NCBI GenBank assembly: GCA_947683425.1
Contig: CANTUQ010000078.1
Location: 2,668,001 to 2,732,000, forward strand
Reading direction: 5' to 3'
From: Excoecaria cochinchinensis
Lineage: Eukaryota > Streptophyta > Magnoliopsida > Malpighiales > Euphorbiaceae
DNA: 64,000 nt
The number at the start of each line of letters is the position of its first letter. Position 1 is the stretch's first letter. This document shows, piece by piece, positions 42,052-53,269 of this stretch. The notes beneath the pieces were generated by a model that worked only from the letters and a program-made list of their open reading frames with translations, ran no database searches and was not told where the DNA came from. The position numbers and the translations under genes are program-made.

Positions 42052-42776
42052 AGAAGCCAAATTGAAGATGGACATGTGCTAGTCATGTGACGACTTAACA
42101 TGTGCAGGTCATGTGACACTTGACATGTGCCGATCATGTGACCTTGACATGTGCTATGCATGTGAACTAGAGCATGTGCAATGCATGTGCTAATTAGTGG
42201 ATTAAGGGGCTAATTTGTTTGGGCTTTTAGTTTAGGCTTTTATTTATTATTTTTATTTGATTATTTGTAATATGCTAGGCCTTTTGGGCTTATTTAAGTG
42301 AGATGGGCTTTAATTAGCTTGGGCTCATTTAATTAGCTATTTTTATGCTTTTTGGGCTGAATTTTAAGTTAATTAGTATGGGCTTTAGTTATCTTAGTGT
42401 AAGGCCCATGTTTTAAGGCCTATTTGATTAATTAGGGTTTTTATTAGCTTAAGTGAGTATAAATACTCCTCAAAAACGAATTTGTAATTCAGACTTGGAG
42501 ATTATGATATTTTGAGACTTTTATTTGGCTTGGCCAAATTCTTCATTGGAGAGGATTGTTTGTCTTATTCTTTTGCATCAAGAACTTTAATTCTTATCAA
42601 GGTATTTACTTTGTGGCGAATTCTATTCTTGTGTTTATAAATCAATCTATTATAAGCGTTTCCATTCACATAGTTGTTTGGGGGTTCTTTAGATTGGGGA
42701 TTTATTCTTGTTCATGTCTATGCCATATTGTATGTTCAAGGGGTTTCGGGTTCTTTAGCCTTGGGGTTCCGCATCA
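41931..42776 (+). repeat. 3' LTR of element A (846 bp)
   Basis: Same length as the 5' LTR with a few substitutions. It carries the 3' end of the gag-acidic frame (to 42051), a CATG array at about 42070-42190 and a TATA box near 42458. It ends GCATCA before the CTAAG duplication. Confidence 0.95.
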
Positions 42777-42781
42777 CTAAG

Positions 42782-43413
42782 CAAAGAAAATTCGGCTATG
42801 CCAAGAAAATGTCATTCAAATCTGCAGTTTACAATCCATAATAGCCTATTTATATGGTGGCTAACCCTAGCTAGCAAATAACATAAAGAAAAACCCTAAT
42901 GAATCCTTAAACTAAGCTAGGCCGAATTGTCCATGGGCTTAAGCTATCAAATAAGCCCATTTACAAGACTTAACTTAAAACAAAATCCATCAAGAAAAGA
43001 GTGGGCCGAATTGTTTAAAACCCAAAATAAAGACTAACTAAAACCCAAAAATAACTAAACTAAACCCAATCTAAAAGCCCATCACGTTTAGCCCATTAAG
43101 TCATTAAATAAATGAGTCGTGTGACCTTTAAATGAAGCACATGACTTGTACAATTAAAGCCCAAAGTAGAATAAACCCAAAAATGACTTAAGTTGGCCCA
43201 ATTTCACTAGAAGCTTCCAAAAGGCTAAGTACTTTGTGAAAGCCTCCTTCAAGCTCTTTATAACACTTCTTAAAGGCATCTTCATGTACTTCTTGAGTAA
43301 CAAAGCCTTGCACATAGGTTGTCATAGCCATCTTCAGCTTCTTAGCTCTCCCTCTTGTGACTGGACCACTAGGCATTTTCAAAGGGTCTTTAATGGTTGG
43401 ATGATCCGTATCA
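42782..43413 (-). repeat. 5' LTR of element D, right piece
   Basis: Continues the LTR broken at 38471 and ends GATCCGTATCA. It contains the TATA box (TATTTATAT at 42847-42855, minus strand) and, at 43188-43413, the out-of-context pol tail code with GPVTRGRAKKLKMAM. LTR total is 855 bp, the same family as M. Confidence 0.9.
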
Positions 43414-44207
43414 CTTACCCATTTGAGCTGCCATTTTATCATATCTTATCCATTTGTTCCACCATTTTTGGAATCATTTTTTATCATTTGTGTCACCATT
43501 TTGGTATCATTTTGCTATCATTTTTCTACCATTTTGCTATCATTTTCATATCATTTTGCCATTATTTTGCACACAACTTGACACATTAATTAGAGCTTGT
43601 TACACCATTCGGCCTATTCATTATTTTGGCTCTAAATTGAATTATCTTGCATGCAAACTACTTTATTTAGTTTAATTTTTTCTTTTTGTTGATTTCTTGC
43701 TTTGCTGGGTAGAATATCTAGGTTCTATATTTGGTTTACTTTGTAGTGAATCAAATTCATACATTTTGTCCAAATTGTCATTTTTCTTAATTCTTGTTGC
43801 TTATTTCTTTGTTTTAAGCTTGCTTTTGTTCCTTTACATTGTTAGAGTATCTTTGCTTGTTCTAATACTCTTATTTGGATATAATCAAGTGGTACACCAC
43901 TCTTGACCGTGTATCACCTCCATTGTGTCTAGTGTCTTCTTTTCTAGTTTTGAGCTATCTTTTTATTGTTAGTGCTTATTTCCTTTGTCTTCTTAAACGT
44001 GCTCAAGATTCTTGATTTGTGGATTGAATTCTAAAGTGCAATTTTAAAGTTGCAAGCTTGAGTGGTAAAAGGCAAGAGAGTGTGAGGACATTAAGAGGGT
44101 AAAAGCCTTATTTGTATGAAACACGAGAGGAGTGACATTCTTTGAGTGTAAACACGTGAGGGAGTGCTTGTGAGGTTTTTATCTAACAATTTTGCAGGTA
44201 ATACACC
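43414..44207 (+). other. Leader of element E (partial)
   Basis: Matches the J leader from about 25363. It has TTTTGCTATCATTTT words, CACGTG at 44153-44158 and ATTTTGCAGGTAA before the ATG. No gene seen. Confidence 0.78.
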
Positions 44208-45753
44208 ATGACTGAAGAAACTAGTGGGAAGGGAATATCCCAAGGTGAAGATCATGTACCAGATAACAAGATGCTCTATCAAGCTTTCATTAGTGAGATC
44301 CGGAAGTTGTCTTTTAGAATGGATGGAATGGAAGAGAGACTTGAAGGAAGTATATCTAATGCACCTACAAGGGCAGCAAGGAGAGGAAGAATTATTCAAG
44401 GACATGTGGAGCATGATTTTGATGATGAAGAGGAGGAGGAAACTAGTGCAAGGATAGATGGGAACTTGGGCAACATCAAACTCAAGATTCCTCCGTACAA
44501 AGGCAGAAATAGTGCAGAAGAGTACTTGGAGTGGGAGAGAAAGGTAGAGATGATCTTTGAATGCAATAGATATTCAGAGGAAAAGAAGGTAAAGATTGCA
44601 GCTGTAGAATTCACTGACTATGCTTTGTTTTGGTGGGATCAATTGAATATGGGCAGAAGGAAGATGAGGAGACGTCCTATTAGTAGTTGGGAGGATATGA
44701 AGGAGGCCATGAGGAAAAGATTTGTGCCTTCACACTACTTTAGGGAGTTACATCAGAGGTTGCATAGGCTAGTGCAAGGAGCTAGATCAGTAGAAGAATA
44801 TCACAAGAAGATGGAGATGCTATTGATCAAAGCTAACATAGAAGAGGAGGAAGAGGTAATAATGGCTTGGTTTCTAGGAGGTTTGAATAAAGAAATTGCG
44901 GATGTAGTTGAATTGCAACATTATGAAAAAATGGAGGACTTAGTGAACATTGCCATTAAGGTGGAGAGGCAACAGAAACAAAGGAGGGTAGCAAGGTTAT
45001 TCTCAAATTCCAACAACAAAATTTGTCCAAACTGGAGCAAAAATGAAGATTTTAAAAATATGGAATTGCAGTTTAAACAACTTTCTAGACTACTAAGTAC
45101 GTATATGAAACAAGAGGAAAGAAAGAAGAGGAAGTTATTGTCGAAGAAATTATTTGCGAAGCTGAAGGGGATACTATAGATTTATATGACAATGAGGTTC
45201 TGAGTGAGGAAGGAATAAGTGTAAATGAAGATGTTATTGCCTTGAGTGAAATGGAAAAAGATTGTAAAAGGAAGATGCTTGTGTAGTTGAGATGGAAGAT
45301 CAGCATGTTATGATAGATCCTGTAGTGCCTAAGGAGGTTGAATTGAACATGGAGGAAGAAAAGAACCATGATCAGAACGAAAAGTATGCATTGAATAACC
45401 ATATTTTTCCTAATGTTTATGTTAACTTGCAGGAACATGATGAGTTCTTTGCTAAAGAATCATTCATTTTATTTTCACCTGTTCAGAAGATGTTATATGA
45501 AGATGAATTTATTCTAGAAGTGCCAATTCCCAACTTGAACAAGACAAAGATTCGAGGACGAATCTTTTCTAAAGAGGGAGGGAATGATGCGTGCACAGGG
45601 GGCTCAATATTGCAAGATTATAGACATTGCAAGTTCAGATTCATGGAGATCAAATTTGGGGAAGTTCAAGAAGGCTTAAAGGTGGTTTACTGTAGCTATG
45701 AAGAAGCCGAATCAAAAAGAGACTTTGAAGAGAGGCATGTGCAAGTCATGTAA
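44208..45753 (+). pseudogene. Chimeric gag-acidic frame of element E, frameshifted
   Basis: Frame 44208-45179 begins MTEETSGKGISQGEDHVPDN with an H-like gag core. Near residues 205-215 it switches to an A-like sequence (KMEMLLIKANIEEEEEVIMA) and continues into ELQFKQLSRLLSTYMKQEER. Indels near 45130 and 45270 break the acidic region. Frame 45292-45753 resumes with DQHVMIDPVV, IRGRIFSKEGGND and the LTR-encoded tail, which here runs on to CSYEEAESKRDF. There is no zinc knuckle, protease or pol. Confidence 0.87.
45571..45584 (+). promoter_or_regulatory. Polypurine tract of element E
   Basis: AAAGAGGGAGGGAA next to the LTR, identical to that of A. Confidence 0.9.
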
Positions 45754-46479
45754 CCTTGACATGTGCCATCAATGTGCTTTGAAATGTGCTTTGAAATGTG
45801 CTAGACATATGCCATGTCATGTGCTATGCATGTGACACATGCATGTGCACATCATGTGACACATTACATGTGCAATACATGTGCCAATTAATGGACTTAA
45901 TGAGCTATTTGTTTGGGCTTTTAGTTTAGGCTTTTATTTGATTATTTGTAATATATTAGGCCTTAACTTATTCTTTTGGGTTTATTTACGTGAGATGGGC
46001 TTTAATTAGCTTGGGCTCATTTAATTAGTTCTTTTTAGGCTTTTTGGGCTGTATTTTAAGTTAATTAGTGTGGGCTTTAGTTATCTTGATGTAAGGCCCA
46101 TGTTTTAAGGCCTATTTAATTAATTAAGGTTTTTATTAGCTTAAGGGAGTATAAATACTTCTAAAAAACGAGATTGTATAGAGAGAGAGATTGGAATTAT
46201 TAAACAATGGAGGCTATCCTCTTTTCTTGGCTTTGCCAAAATTCTAATAGATTAGATTTGTGAGATTTGCTTGCTTTTCTTTTCTATTGCATGAAGAATT
46301 TGATTAACTTATCAATTATTTGATTGTGGCATTTTTCAGGTTCTTTAATTCCCGATTATTTGCGTTTCCATTCACAAGTTGTTTGGGGGTTCAATAGGGA
46401 GGGTGTTTATCTAATTTTGCTTTGCTATTCGAATCATATGTGTGGGTTTGTAGCTCGTTAGCTATTAGGTTCCGCATCA
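45585..46479 (+). repeat. 3' LTR of element E (895 bp)
   Basis: From TGATGCGTGCACAGG to GTTCCGCATCA. It has a CATG-rich array (about 45735-45895) and a TATA-like GAGTATAAATACTTC near 46150. Followed by GCTAA in K1 gag, where K2 has GCTGA. Confidence 0.9.
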
Positions 46480-46924
46480 GCTAATCTTCTAACTCAATTA
46501 CACAAACATCTTCCTTTTCACCTAAACAAGTGACAACATCTTCGTTTTCAATTGTCTCTTCATCATTCACCACCTCATCTTCACATAAATCTATAGCATC
46601 TCTTTCAGCTTCACAAATAATTTCTGCTACTACAAATTCCTCTTCTTTCTTTCTTTTCTCTTGTCCCATATACGTACTTAGTAGTCTAGAAAGTTGTTTA
46701 AACTGTAATTCCATATCTTTAGAATCTTCATTTTTACTATGAGTGTTAATTGATCTACGTCGGTTTTGAATTCTAATAGACTTATCAATTATCTCCTCCA
46801 CTCGATCCATCTTGGAATTCAACTTCTTAACCTCACTCAGGAATGTTTTATATATTGTTTTCACATCAGGCACACTTCCATCCTCCTCCTCATCCATTGT
46901 CTCTATTCTTTCCCTTCTTGACAT
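46480..46924 (-). pseudogene. Gag-acidic N-terminal part of element K1, truncated
   Basis: Starts MSRRERIETMDEEEDGSVPD with a D-like N-terminal coiled coil (about residues 20-50), then moves directly into ELQFKQLSRLLSTYMGQEKR and the acidic region, ending VCVIELED where E inserted. It lacks the capsid-type gag domain, as does K2. Confidence 0.85.
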
Positions 46925-47747
46925 GATTTATAAGCTGCAAATAAACATTAGAAGGAAAAAGAAACCTCACAATTCACTCCTCACGTGTTTGTCTCTCAAC
47001 TCATGACTTAATTTCTCGCAATTGTACTTCAGAAACAAACTCAAACAAATGTGCACAATTAAGTAGTTTGATTTGGAAATAATGAATACTTAACAAGAAC
47101 AACAACGAGTACTAATTCTAGAGACAAATTGACCAAAATTGAACAAACTTGGAAATAGCACACAAGAGATAAATTTCGTGCACTTTAGTATATAAAGATG
47201 TTCAACAATGTGCAATATGTTAAACTAGCGTAGTTGGAACCAAAAATTGTTTAGACACACAAATTGATAACTTAGAATGAAAAGAATAGACAAGACGGAT
47301 GCACTTAAATGCGATGTTTAACTAAACCTAATGATTACTTTAAACAGATTTTATATAGACTCAACAAAAAGTAAATCAAAGAAAGCGTGCAATAATATCT
47401 CCCAAAATAAAAAAAAAAACAACGAGTACTTAACTTGATTTTTGAAGAAATCAAACCAATTATGGAAGTTCTAGCTTAATTGATCAAATTTGAACTTAAC
47501 AAGATAATAGGACCCGAATTGAACACAAGATAATTTCTAAATTTTTTTTATATGTATATAAATTTTCTTTTTTTTTTCAAATGTAAATCACACAACTAAT
47601 GATCAAATACTTGAGATAGGTAAATTTAACACAATTGAGCAAGAACCAAATAAGGAACTAGATGCAAAGTCCTATTCGGCCAAAACAAAGAAAGAATTTC
47701 AAGAAGACAAAATTAAAGGATAGTTAAGAATTTATCACTTAGCCTAA
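46925..47747 (-). other. Leader of element K1
   Basis: No gene. CACGTG at 46982-46987; the rest differs from other leaders. Its first 460 bp match the K2 leader closely. Confidence 0.75.
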
Positions 47748-47759
47748 GCTCTGATACCA
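47748..47759 (-). promoter_or_regulatory. Primer-binding site of element K1
   Basis: TGGTATCAGAGC on the minus strand, 2 bp from the LTR start at 47762. Confidence 0.9.
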
Positions 47760-47761
47760 AT

Positions 47762-47796
47762 TGATGCGAAACCCCAGCCTATATGCAAACTAGAAC
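47762..47796 (-). repeat. K-type LTR, left piece (35 bp)
   Basis: TGATGCGAAACCCCAGCC up to TAGAAC, then interrupted by L. Continues at 52169. Confidence 0.82.
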
Positions 47797-48674
47797 TGAT
47801 GCGGAACCCCAAGGTTAAAGAACCTGAAACCCCTAAAACACACACTTTAGCATGAACATGAACAAAGAATAAACCCCAAATTTAAAGAACCCCCAAACAA
47901 CTATGTGAATGGAAACGCTTATAATAGATTGATTTAAAACACAAGAACAGAATTCGCCACAAAGTAAATGCCTAGATAAGAATTAAATTTCTTGATGCAA
48001 ATGAAGAAGACAAACAATCCTCTCCAATGAAGAATTTGGCCAAGCCAAATAAAAGTCTCAAAATATCATAATCTCCAAGTCTAAATTACAATCTCGTTTT
48101 TGAGGAGTATTTATACTCCCTTAAGCTAATAAAAAACCTAATTAATCAAATAGGACTTAAAACATGGGCCTTACATCAAGATAACTAAAGCCCACACTAA
48201 TTAACTTAAAATACAGCCCAAAAGCCTAAAAAGAACTAATTAAATGAGCCCAAGCTAATTAAAGCCCATCTCACTTAAATAAGCCCAAAAGAATAAGTTA
48301 AGGTCTAATATATTACAAATAATCAAATAAAAATAATAAATAAAAGCCTAAACTAAAGGCCCAAACAAATCAGCCCCCTTAAGTCCATTAATTAGCACAT
48401 GCATTGCACATGTAATGTGTCACATGATGTGCACATGCATATGGCACATGCATAGCACATGCATGGCACATGTCAAGGTCACATGACTTGCACATGTCAA
48501 GGTGTCACATGACCTGCACATGCCTCTCTTCAAAGTCTCTTTTTTGATTCGGCTTCTTCATAGCTTCAGTAAACCACCTTCAAGCCTTCTTGAACTTCCC
48601 CAAATTTGATCTCCATGAATCTGAACTTGCAATGTTTATAATCTTGCAATATTGACCCCCCTGTGCACGCATCA
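47797..48674 (-). repeat. 3' LTR of element L (878 bp)
   Basis: From TGATGCGGAACC to TGTGCACGCATCA. CATG array at about 48395-48525. Positions 48566-48674 encode the end of the gag-acidic frame. Confidence 0.95.
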
Positions 48675-50080
48675 TTCCCTCCCTCTTTAGAAAAGATTCG
48701 TCCTAGAATCTTCGTCTTGTTCAAGTTGGGAATTGGCACTTCTAGAATAAATTCATCTTCATATAAAATCTTCTGAATAGGTGGAAATAAAATTAATGCT
48801 TCTTCAACAAAGAACTCATAATGTTCCTGCAAGTTAACATAAACATTAGGAAAAACATGGTTATTCAATGCATCCTTTTTGTTCTGATCATGGTCCTTTT
48901 CTTCCTCCATGTTCAACTCAACCTCCTTAGGCACTACAGGATCTATCATAACATACTGATCTTCCATCTCAACTACATAAGCATCTTCCTTTTTACAATC
49001 TTTTTCCATTTTACTCAAGGCAATAACATCTTCATTTACACTTATTCCTTCCTCACTCAGAACCTCATTGTCATATAAATCTATAGTATCCCGTTCAGCT
49101 TCGCAAATAATTTCTTCGACAATAACTTCCTCTTCTTTCTTTCTTTCCTCTTGTTTCATATACATACTTAGTAGTCCAGAAAGTTGTTTAAACTGCAATT
49201 CCATATTTTTAAAATCTTCATTTTTACTCCATTTTGAATTCCATTTATTGCTAGAATTCGAGAAGGACCTTGCCGCCCTCCTTTGCTTTTGTTGCCTCTC
49301 CACCTTCATGGCGATATTTACCAAGTCCTCCATCATACCATAATGTTGTAAGTCCACCACATCAGCAATTTCTCTATTCAAACCTCTCATGAACCAAGCC
49401 ATAGTAACCTCTTCTTCCTCTTCTATATTGGCTTTAATCATTAGCATCTCCATCTCCTTGTGATAATCCTCTACTGTTCTAGCTCCTTGGGTAAGTCTAT
49501 GTAATTGCTGGTGCAACTCTCTATAATAGTAAGATGGTACAAACCTCCTCTTCATCACTCTCTTCATTTCTTCCCAAGTAGAGATAGGTGGATCTCCATT
49601 CCTCCTTCTACTCTTAACTAACTCATTCCACCAAACCAGAGCATAGTCACTAAACTCCACTGCTGCTATCCTTACTTTCTTATCTTCAGAATAATTATGA
49701 CAAGCAAAAATCATGTCCACCTTCCTTTCCCATTCTAAATACACTTCAGCATCATTCCTACCTTTAAAGGATGGAATGTTCATCTTGATGGCATTTATGT
49801 TGCTGTCCACTTTATCTTCTCTTCTCACTCTACCCCTCACGGATTGAACTTCATCATCTTCATCCCAATCGCCTTGATCAACCTCCTCTTGCTCATTAAT
49901 CCATCTTCCCCTCCTAGCTGTTCTCCTTGAGTTGTTGGATGTTCCCCCTTTTAATTTATCCAACCTCTCTTTAACGTCCACTCTTTCCCTCAACAAATTC
50001 TCAAGGGTACCTTGCATTGCTTGTATAGCAAACACAACCTGTTCTATAGACATCTCCTTCTTACTAGATCCGTCAGTCAT
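48566..50080 (-). CDS. Gag-acidic fusion protein of element L (504 aa)
   Basis: An intact frame collinear with A: N-terminal coiled coil (MTDGSSKKEMSIEQVVFAIQ), gag domain ending near residue 265, no CCHC knuckle, and acidic region starting ELQFKQLSGLLSMYMKQEER. The module ILFPPIQKILYEDEFILEV follows, then PNLNKTKILGRIFSKEGGND and the LTR-encoded tail ACTGGSILQDYKHCKFRF. Two independently inserted copies (A and L) keeping this frame open argues that the fusion is translated. Likely a structural protein that helps package its own RNA in helper particles; inferred. Confidence 0.92.
   Translation of the reverse strand: MTDGSSKKEMSIEQVVFAIQAMQGTLENLLRERVDVKERLDKLKGGTSNNSRRTARRGRWINEQEEVDQGDWDEDDEVQSVRGRVRREDKVDSNINAIKMNIPSFKGRNDAEVYLEWERKVDMIFACHNYSEDKKVRIAAVEFSDYALVWWNELVKSRRRNGDPPISTWEEMKRVMKRRFVPSYYYRELHQQLHRLTQGARTVEDYHKEMEMLMIKANIEEEEEVTMAWFMRGLNREIADVVDLQHYGMMEDLVNIAMKVERQQKQRRAARSFSNSSNKWNSKWSKNEDFKNMELQFKQLSGLLSMYMKQEERKKEEEVIVEEIICEAERDTIDLYDNEVLSEEGISVNEDVIALSKMEKDCKKEDAYVVEMEDQYVMIDPVVPKEVELNMEEEKDHDQNKKDALNNHVFPNVYVNLQEHYEFFVEEALILFPPIQKILYEDEFILEVPIPNLNKTKILGRIFSKEGGNDACTGGSILQDYKHCKFRFMEIKFGEVQEGLKVVY
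48675..48695 (-). promoter_or_regulatory. Polypurine tract of element L
   Basis: Minus-strand CTAAAGAGGGAGGGAA beside the LTR; it also encodes SKEGGN. Confidence 0.9.
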
Positions 50081-51271
50081 GGTGCTTTACCTGCAAAAGA
50101 TGTTAAATAAACCAGCCTCACTATACTCCCTCACGTGTTTACACTCAAAGAAGTGACACTCCAATCGTGTTTCGCTCAAATTTAGCTTTTCCCCTCCTTT
50201 AAGCTCACACTCTCAAGCCTTTTACCACTCAAGCTTGCTGTCTTCAGAACTCAAACTCAAGTCAAAATAGTTCACAAGCAGCAAATTATAGTAAAAGAAT
50301 GCAATGAAAATACTTAACAAGGAAGATAGGCACAAGACTAGAAGCAAAAGACCAAAGTGTAAAATGCTAAAATGAGCATACAAGATGAAGATATGTATGC
50401 TGTCCTAATTATGTGAATTTAACTAACAAGAATCAAATTGTTAATTATAGTCTAATCGGAAGTAAAAACACAAAGACATCAAAAGAAGAAACTTAGAGTA
50501 GAAGAAATGACAAAACTAATGCAATCAATGCAGAAATTGAAATCTCCCTAATGGAAAATTCAATTTGATACAATATGGGTTATTACACTAAGACAAAATG
50601 AAAAGAAGACACAAGATGTCCAAACTAAAACAAGATTAGGAAACCCAAATGTTTGTCCAAAATAAGACAAAGATTAATCCAATATGTCTTAATAAGATCA
50701 AATAAGGAAACCCAAATGTCTAGATTAAGACAAAATGACTTATCCACTATATCTTAATTAGTTCAAGTTTAGGAAACCCAAATGTCTAAACTAAGACAAG
50801 AATGAAACTTATCTAATTCAATGTCCTAATTTAAATAATGTCATAATCCTTTTTTTTTTCTTTTTGAATTATCTCTAACTAATTAGATAATAACAATTCT
50901 ATCCTAAAGAAATACAATCCTAATTGATCACACCAACCAAAGTTAACCCAAATTGAAAGACTTTTTTTTTAAAATTCGGATGAACAGTACCATGAACAGT
51001 GTGATGAACAGTGCTGTGAACAATACGATGAACAGTACCAACGATTTTTATTTGGTTTTTTTTATATGAATAGATAGATAACAACTAGAACAACGAATAA
51101 CCTAAAAATCAAGATCAAATAATAAGAAATAGCACCTAAAATAAAGCTCCCTATAATTTCGGTCCCTATGATGAACAATGGTTCCTAAATTTTAGGAATC
51201 AAATAAATTGAAGAACAATGAACAAAAACAGCAAATAAACTAGGATAAATAAGAATTTAATCCTAATCCAG
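50081..51271 (-). other. Leader of element L
   Basis: No gene. CACGTG at 50132-50137, the GGAAACCCAAATGTC repeat (50590-50820) and AACAGT words (50980-51035), as in A. Confidence 0.8.
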
Positions 51272-51283
51272 GCTCTGATACCA
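51272..51283 (-). promoter_or_regulatory. Primer-binding site of element L
   Basis: TGGTATCAGAGC on the minus strand, 2 bp from the LTR. Confidence 0.92.
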
Positions 51284-51285
51284 AA

Positions 51286-52163
51286 TGATGCGGAACCCCA
51301 AGGTTAAAGAACCCGAAACCCCTAAAACACACACTTTGGCATGAACATGAACAAAGAATAAACCCCCAATCTAAAGAACCCCCAAACAACTAGGTGAATG
51401 GAAACGCTTATAATAGATTGATTTAAAATACAAGAACAGAATTCGCCACAAAGTAAATACCTTGATAAGAATTAAAGGTCTTGATGCAAACGAAGAAGAC
51501 AAACAATCCTCTCCAATGAAGAATTTGGCCAAGCCAAATAAAAGTCTCAAAATATCATAATCTCCAAGTCTGAATTACAATCTCGTTTTTTAGGAGTATT
51601 TATACTCCCTTAAGCTAATAAAAACCCTAATTAATCAAATAGGCCTTAAAACATGGGCCTTACATCAAGATAACTAAAGCCCACACTAATTAACTTAAAA
51701 TACAGCCCAAAAAGCCTAAAAAGAACTAATTAAATGAGCCCAAGCTAATTAAAGCCCATCTCACTTAAATAAGCCCAAAAGAATAAGTTAAGGTCTAATA
51801 TATTACAAATAATCAAATAAAAATAATAAATAAAAGCCTAAACGGAAAGCCCAAACAAATCAGCCCCTTAAGTCCATTAATTGGCACATGCATTGCACAT
51901 GTAATGTGTCACATGATGTGCACATGCATATGGAACATGCATAGCACATGCATGGCACATGTCAAGGTCACATGACTCGCACATGTCAAGGTGTCACATG
52001 ACTTGCACATGCCTCTCTTCAAAGTCTCTTTTTTGATTCGGCTTCTTCATAGCTTCAGTAAACCACCTTCAAGCCTTCTTGAACTTCCCCAAATTTGATC
52101 TCCATGAATCTGAACCTGCAATGTTTATAATCTTGCAATATTGACCCCCCTGTGCACGCATCA
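51286..52163 (-). repeat. 5' LTR of element L (878 bp)
   Basis: Matches 47797-48674 with few differences. TATA box TATAAATA on the minus strand at 51597-51604; CATG array at about 51885-52010. Confidence 0.95.
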
Positions 52164-52168
52164 AGAAC

Positions 52169-53269
52169 GCCAACATACCATGAATATTGATCATAAACAA
52201 GTGAATAAATCCCCAATCTAAAGAACCCCCAAACAAGATTGAATGGAAATGCTTATAATAGATTGATTTAGAAAGTAAGAAGAATAAGAATCAAGCATAC
52301 ATTAACCATGCAAATTGCCTAAGTCTAATTCTTCATACAATATCAAGAATCAATAGAAATTAACTCTCACAAATTCAGTCAATGAAAATTTATTAATCAT
52401 AAGATATGCAAAATGTAAAGTACAAATGAAGAAGTTCAGCCCTTTATATAGGCTAGGCAGCCACCCCTCCCTAGAGGAGTTATAATCAAACACTAACTCT
52501 AAGAGATAATTAATAAAATAAATAACAAAGATAATTCCTAACCTTTATCTACATGTATTTGGCCATAATATGGACTAAGTACATGAATAAATAAAGATAA
52601 ATACAATCTGAAAATAATCCTAAAAGCTAGTGATTATCCTAAGGAAAATGAATGTAGACTCAATTTTGGCTATAAGTGGAATTTGGCTAACTCACTCACG
52701 ATAAATTCATCCTATTGTTTCTCCATAAAACTCTATTCAATAATATCCCAAAATAATAAGTATTTATCAAGGAAAACCCATTCCTAAAATTTAGGACCCC
52801 AAGTTCACCAATGTAGGCATAAAGCTAAATTTGACTCAAACCCATCCAAATTCAGCTCTCCCCTTTAAAATCCAGCCCCCTCATGTTTTCTATGCCTCAA
52901 TTAGTTATTTAGGCCCAACTCTTTAGAAGAGATAAGCCCAACTTTAGCCTACCCACTTAAACTACCCAAAATAGTCAAATAAACCCAAAATAAAACAAAC
53001 CTATTCTAATAAAGCCCAATTCGTTTTTCTAGGTTATAGGCTGCCCAAATATACTTAATTACATGTTACATAAAGAATAGAAACTAAATAAAGTGGCTTG
53101 GAGGCCCATTGCACCATTTGGCCTAAACTTGTCTTCATAGTCCAATTTAGCTTCTTTCTCTTCTTGAACTTGCATCCTCTTTATATAAGGTCTCATGAAT
53201 GTTTGTAGGACTTCTTTAAGCTTCTTTGACCTTGATTTTGTGCCATTATGCTTGGTTGTGCTCATATCA
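52169..53269 (-). repeat. K-type LTR, right piece; shared by K1 and K2
   Basis: Continues the LTR from 47796 and ends CTCATATCA at the polypurine tract of K2, total 1136 bp. It holds a strong TATA motif (TATATAAA, 52443-52450, minus strand). Positions 53059-53269 encode the end of the K2 frame. One LTR serves as 5' LTR of K1 and 3' LTR of K2. Confidence 0.8.
52443..52450 (-). promoter_or_regulatory. TATA box in the K LTR
   Basis: TATATAAA on the minus strand, mid-LTR. Confidence 0.6.

Larger units (their letters stand above)
38472..42776 (+). mobile_element. Element A: complete gag-only non-autonomous element (4305 bp)
   Basis: LTRs of 846 bp each are flanked by CTAAG (38467-38471 and 42777-42781). 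It has PBS, leader, one intact frame and a polypurine tract, but no protease, RT, RNase H or integrase. There is no room for pol, because gag runs straight into the 3' LTR. LTRs differ by roughly 1% by eye. L is the same kind of element on the other strand. Confidence 0.96.
26173..43413 (-). mobile_element. Element D: 3'-truncated element, split by C and A
   Basis: The D segments are 26173-26997 (RNase H-RT), 34092-38248 (RT, protease, gag, leader, PBS), 38249-38471 plus 42782-43413 (5' LTR). Element C interrupts RT with duplication GTGCT, and element A interrupts the LTR with duplication CTAAG. The right end abuts the plus-strand leader of E at 43414, so D inserted into E. The 3' end was lost at the junction with J. 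Confidence 0.88.
43414..46479 (+). mobile_element. Element E: 3' part of a chimeric gag-only element
   Basis: Starts in mid-leader at the right edge of D and runs through gag, polypurine tract and a full 3' LTR. It ends in the gag of K1. The 5' LTR, PBS and first leader part are missing, consistent with the deletion that ended in D. Leader and gag N-terminus are of the G/H/J type, whereas the C-terminal half and LTR tail are of the A/L type. Confidence 0.85.
46480..47796 (-). mobile_element. Element K1: gag start, leader, PBS and start of its 5' LTR
   Basis: Minus strand. Gag is cut on the left by E. The LTR begins at 47762 and is interrupted after 35 bp by L (duplication AGAAC). It resumes at 52169 and runs to 53269, where it meets the polypurine tract of K2. 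K1 and K2 interiors are almost identical. Confidence 0.85.
47797..52163 (-). mobile_element. Element L: complete gag-only non-autonomous element (4367 bp)
   Basis: Both LTRs are 878 bp, flanked by AGAAC (47792-47796 and 52164-52168). PBS, leader, a single intact frame and polypurine tract are present; pol is absent. Same group as A, opposite strand. It lies within the K LTR. Confidence 0.96.
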
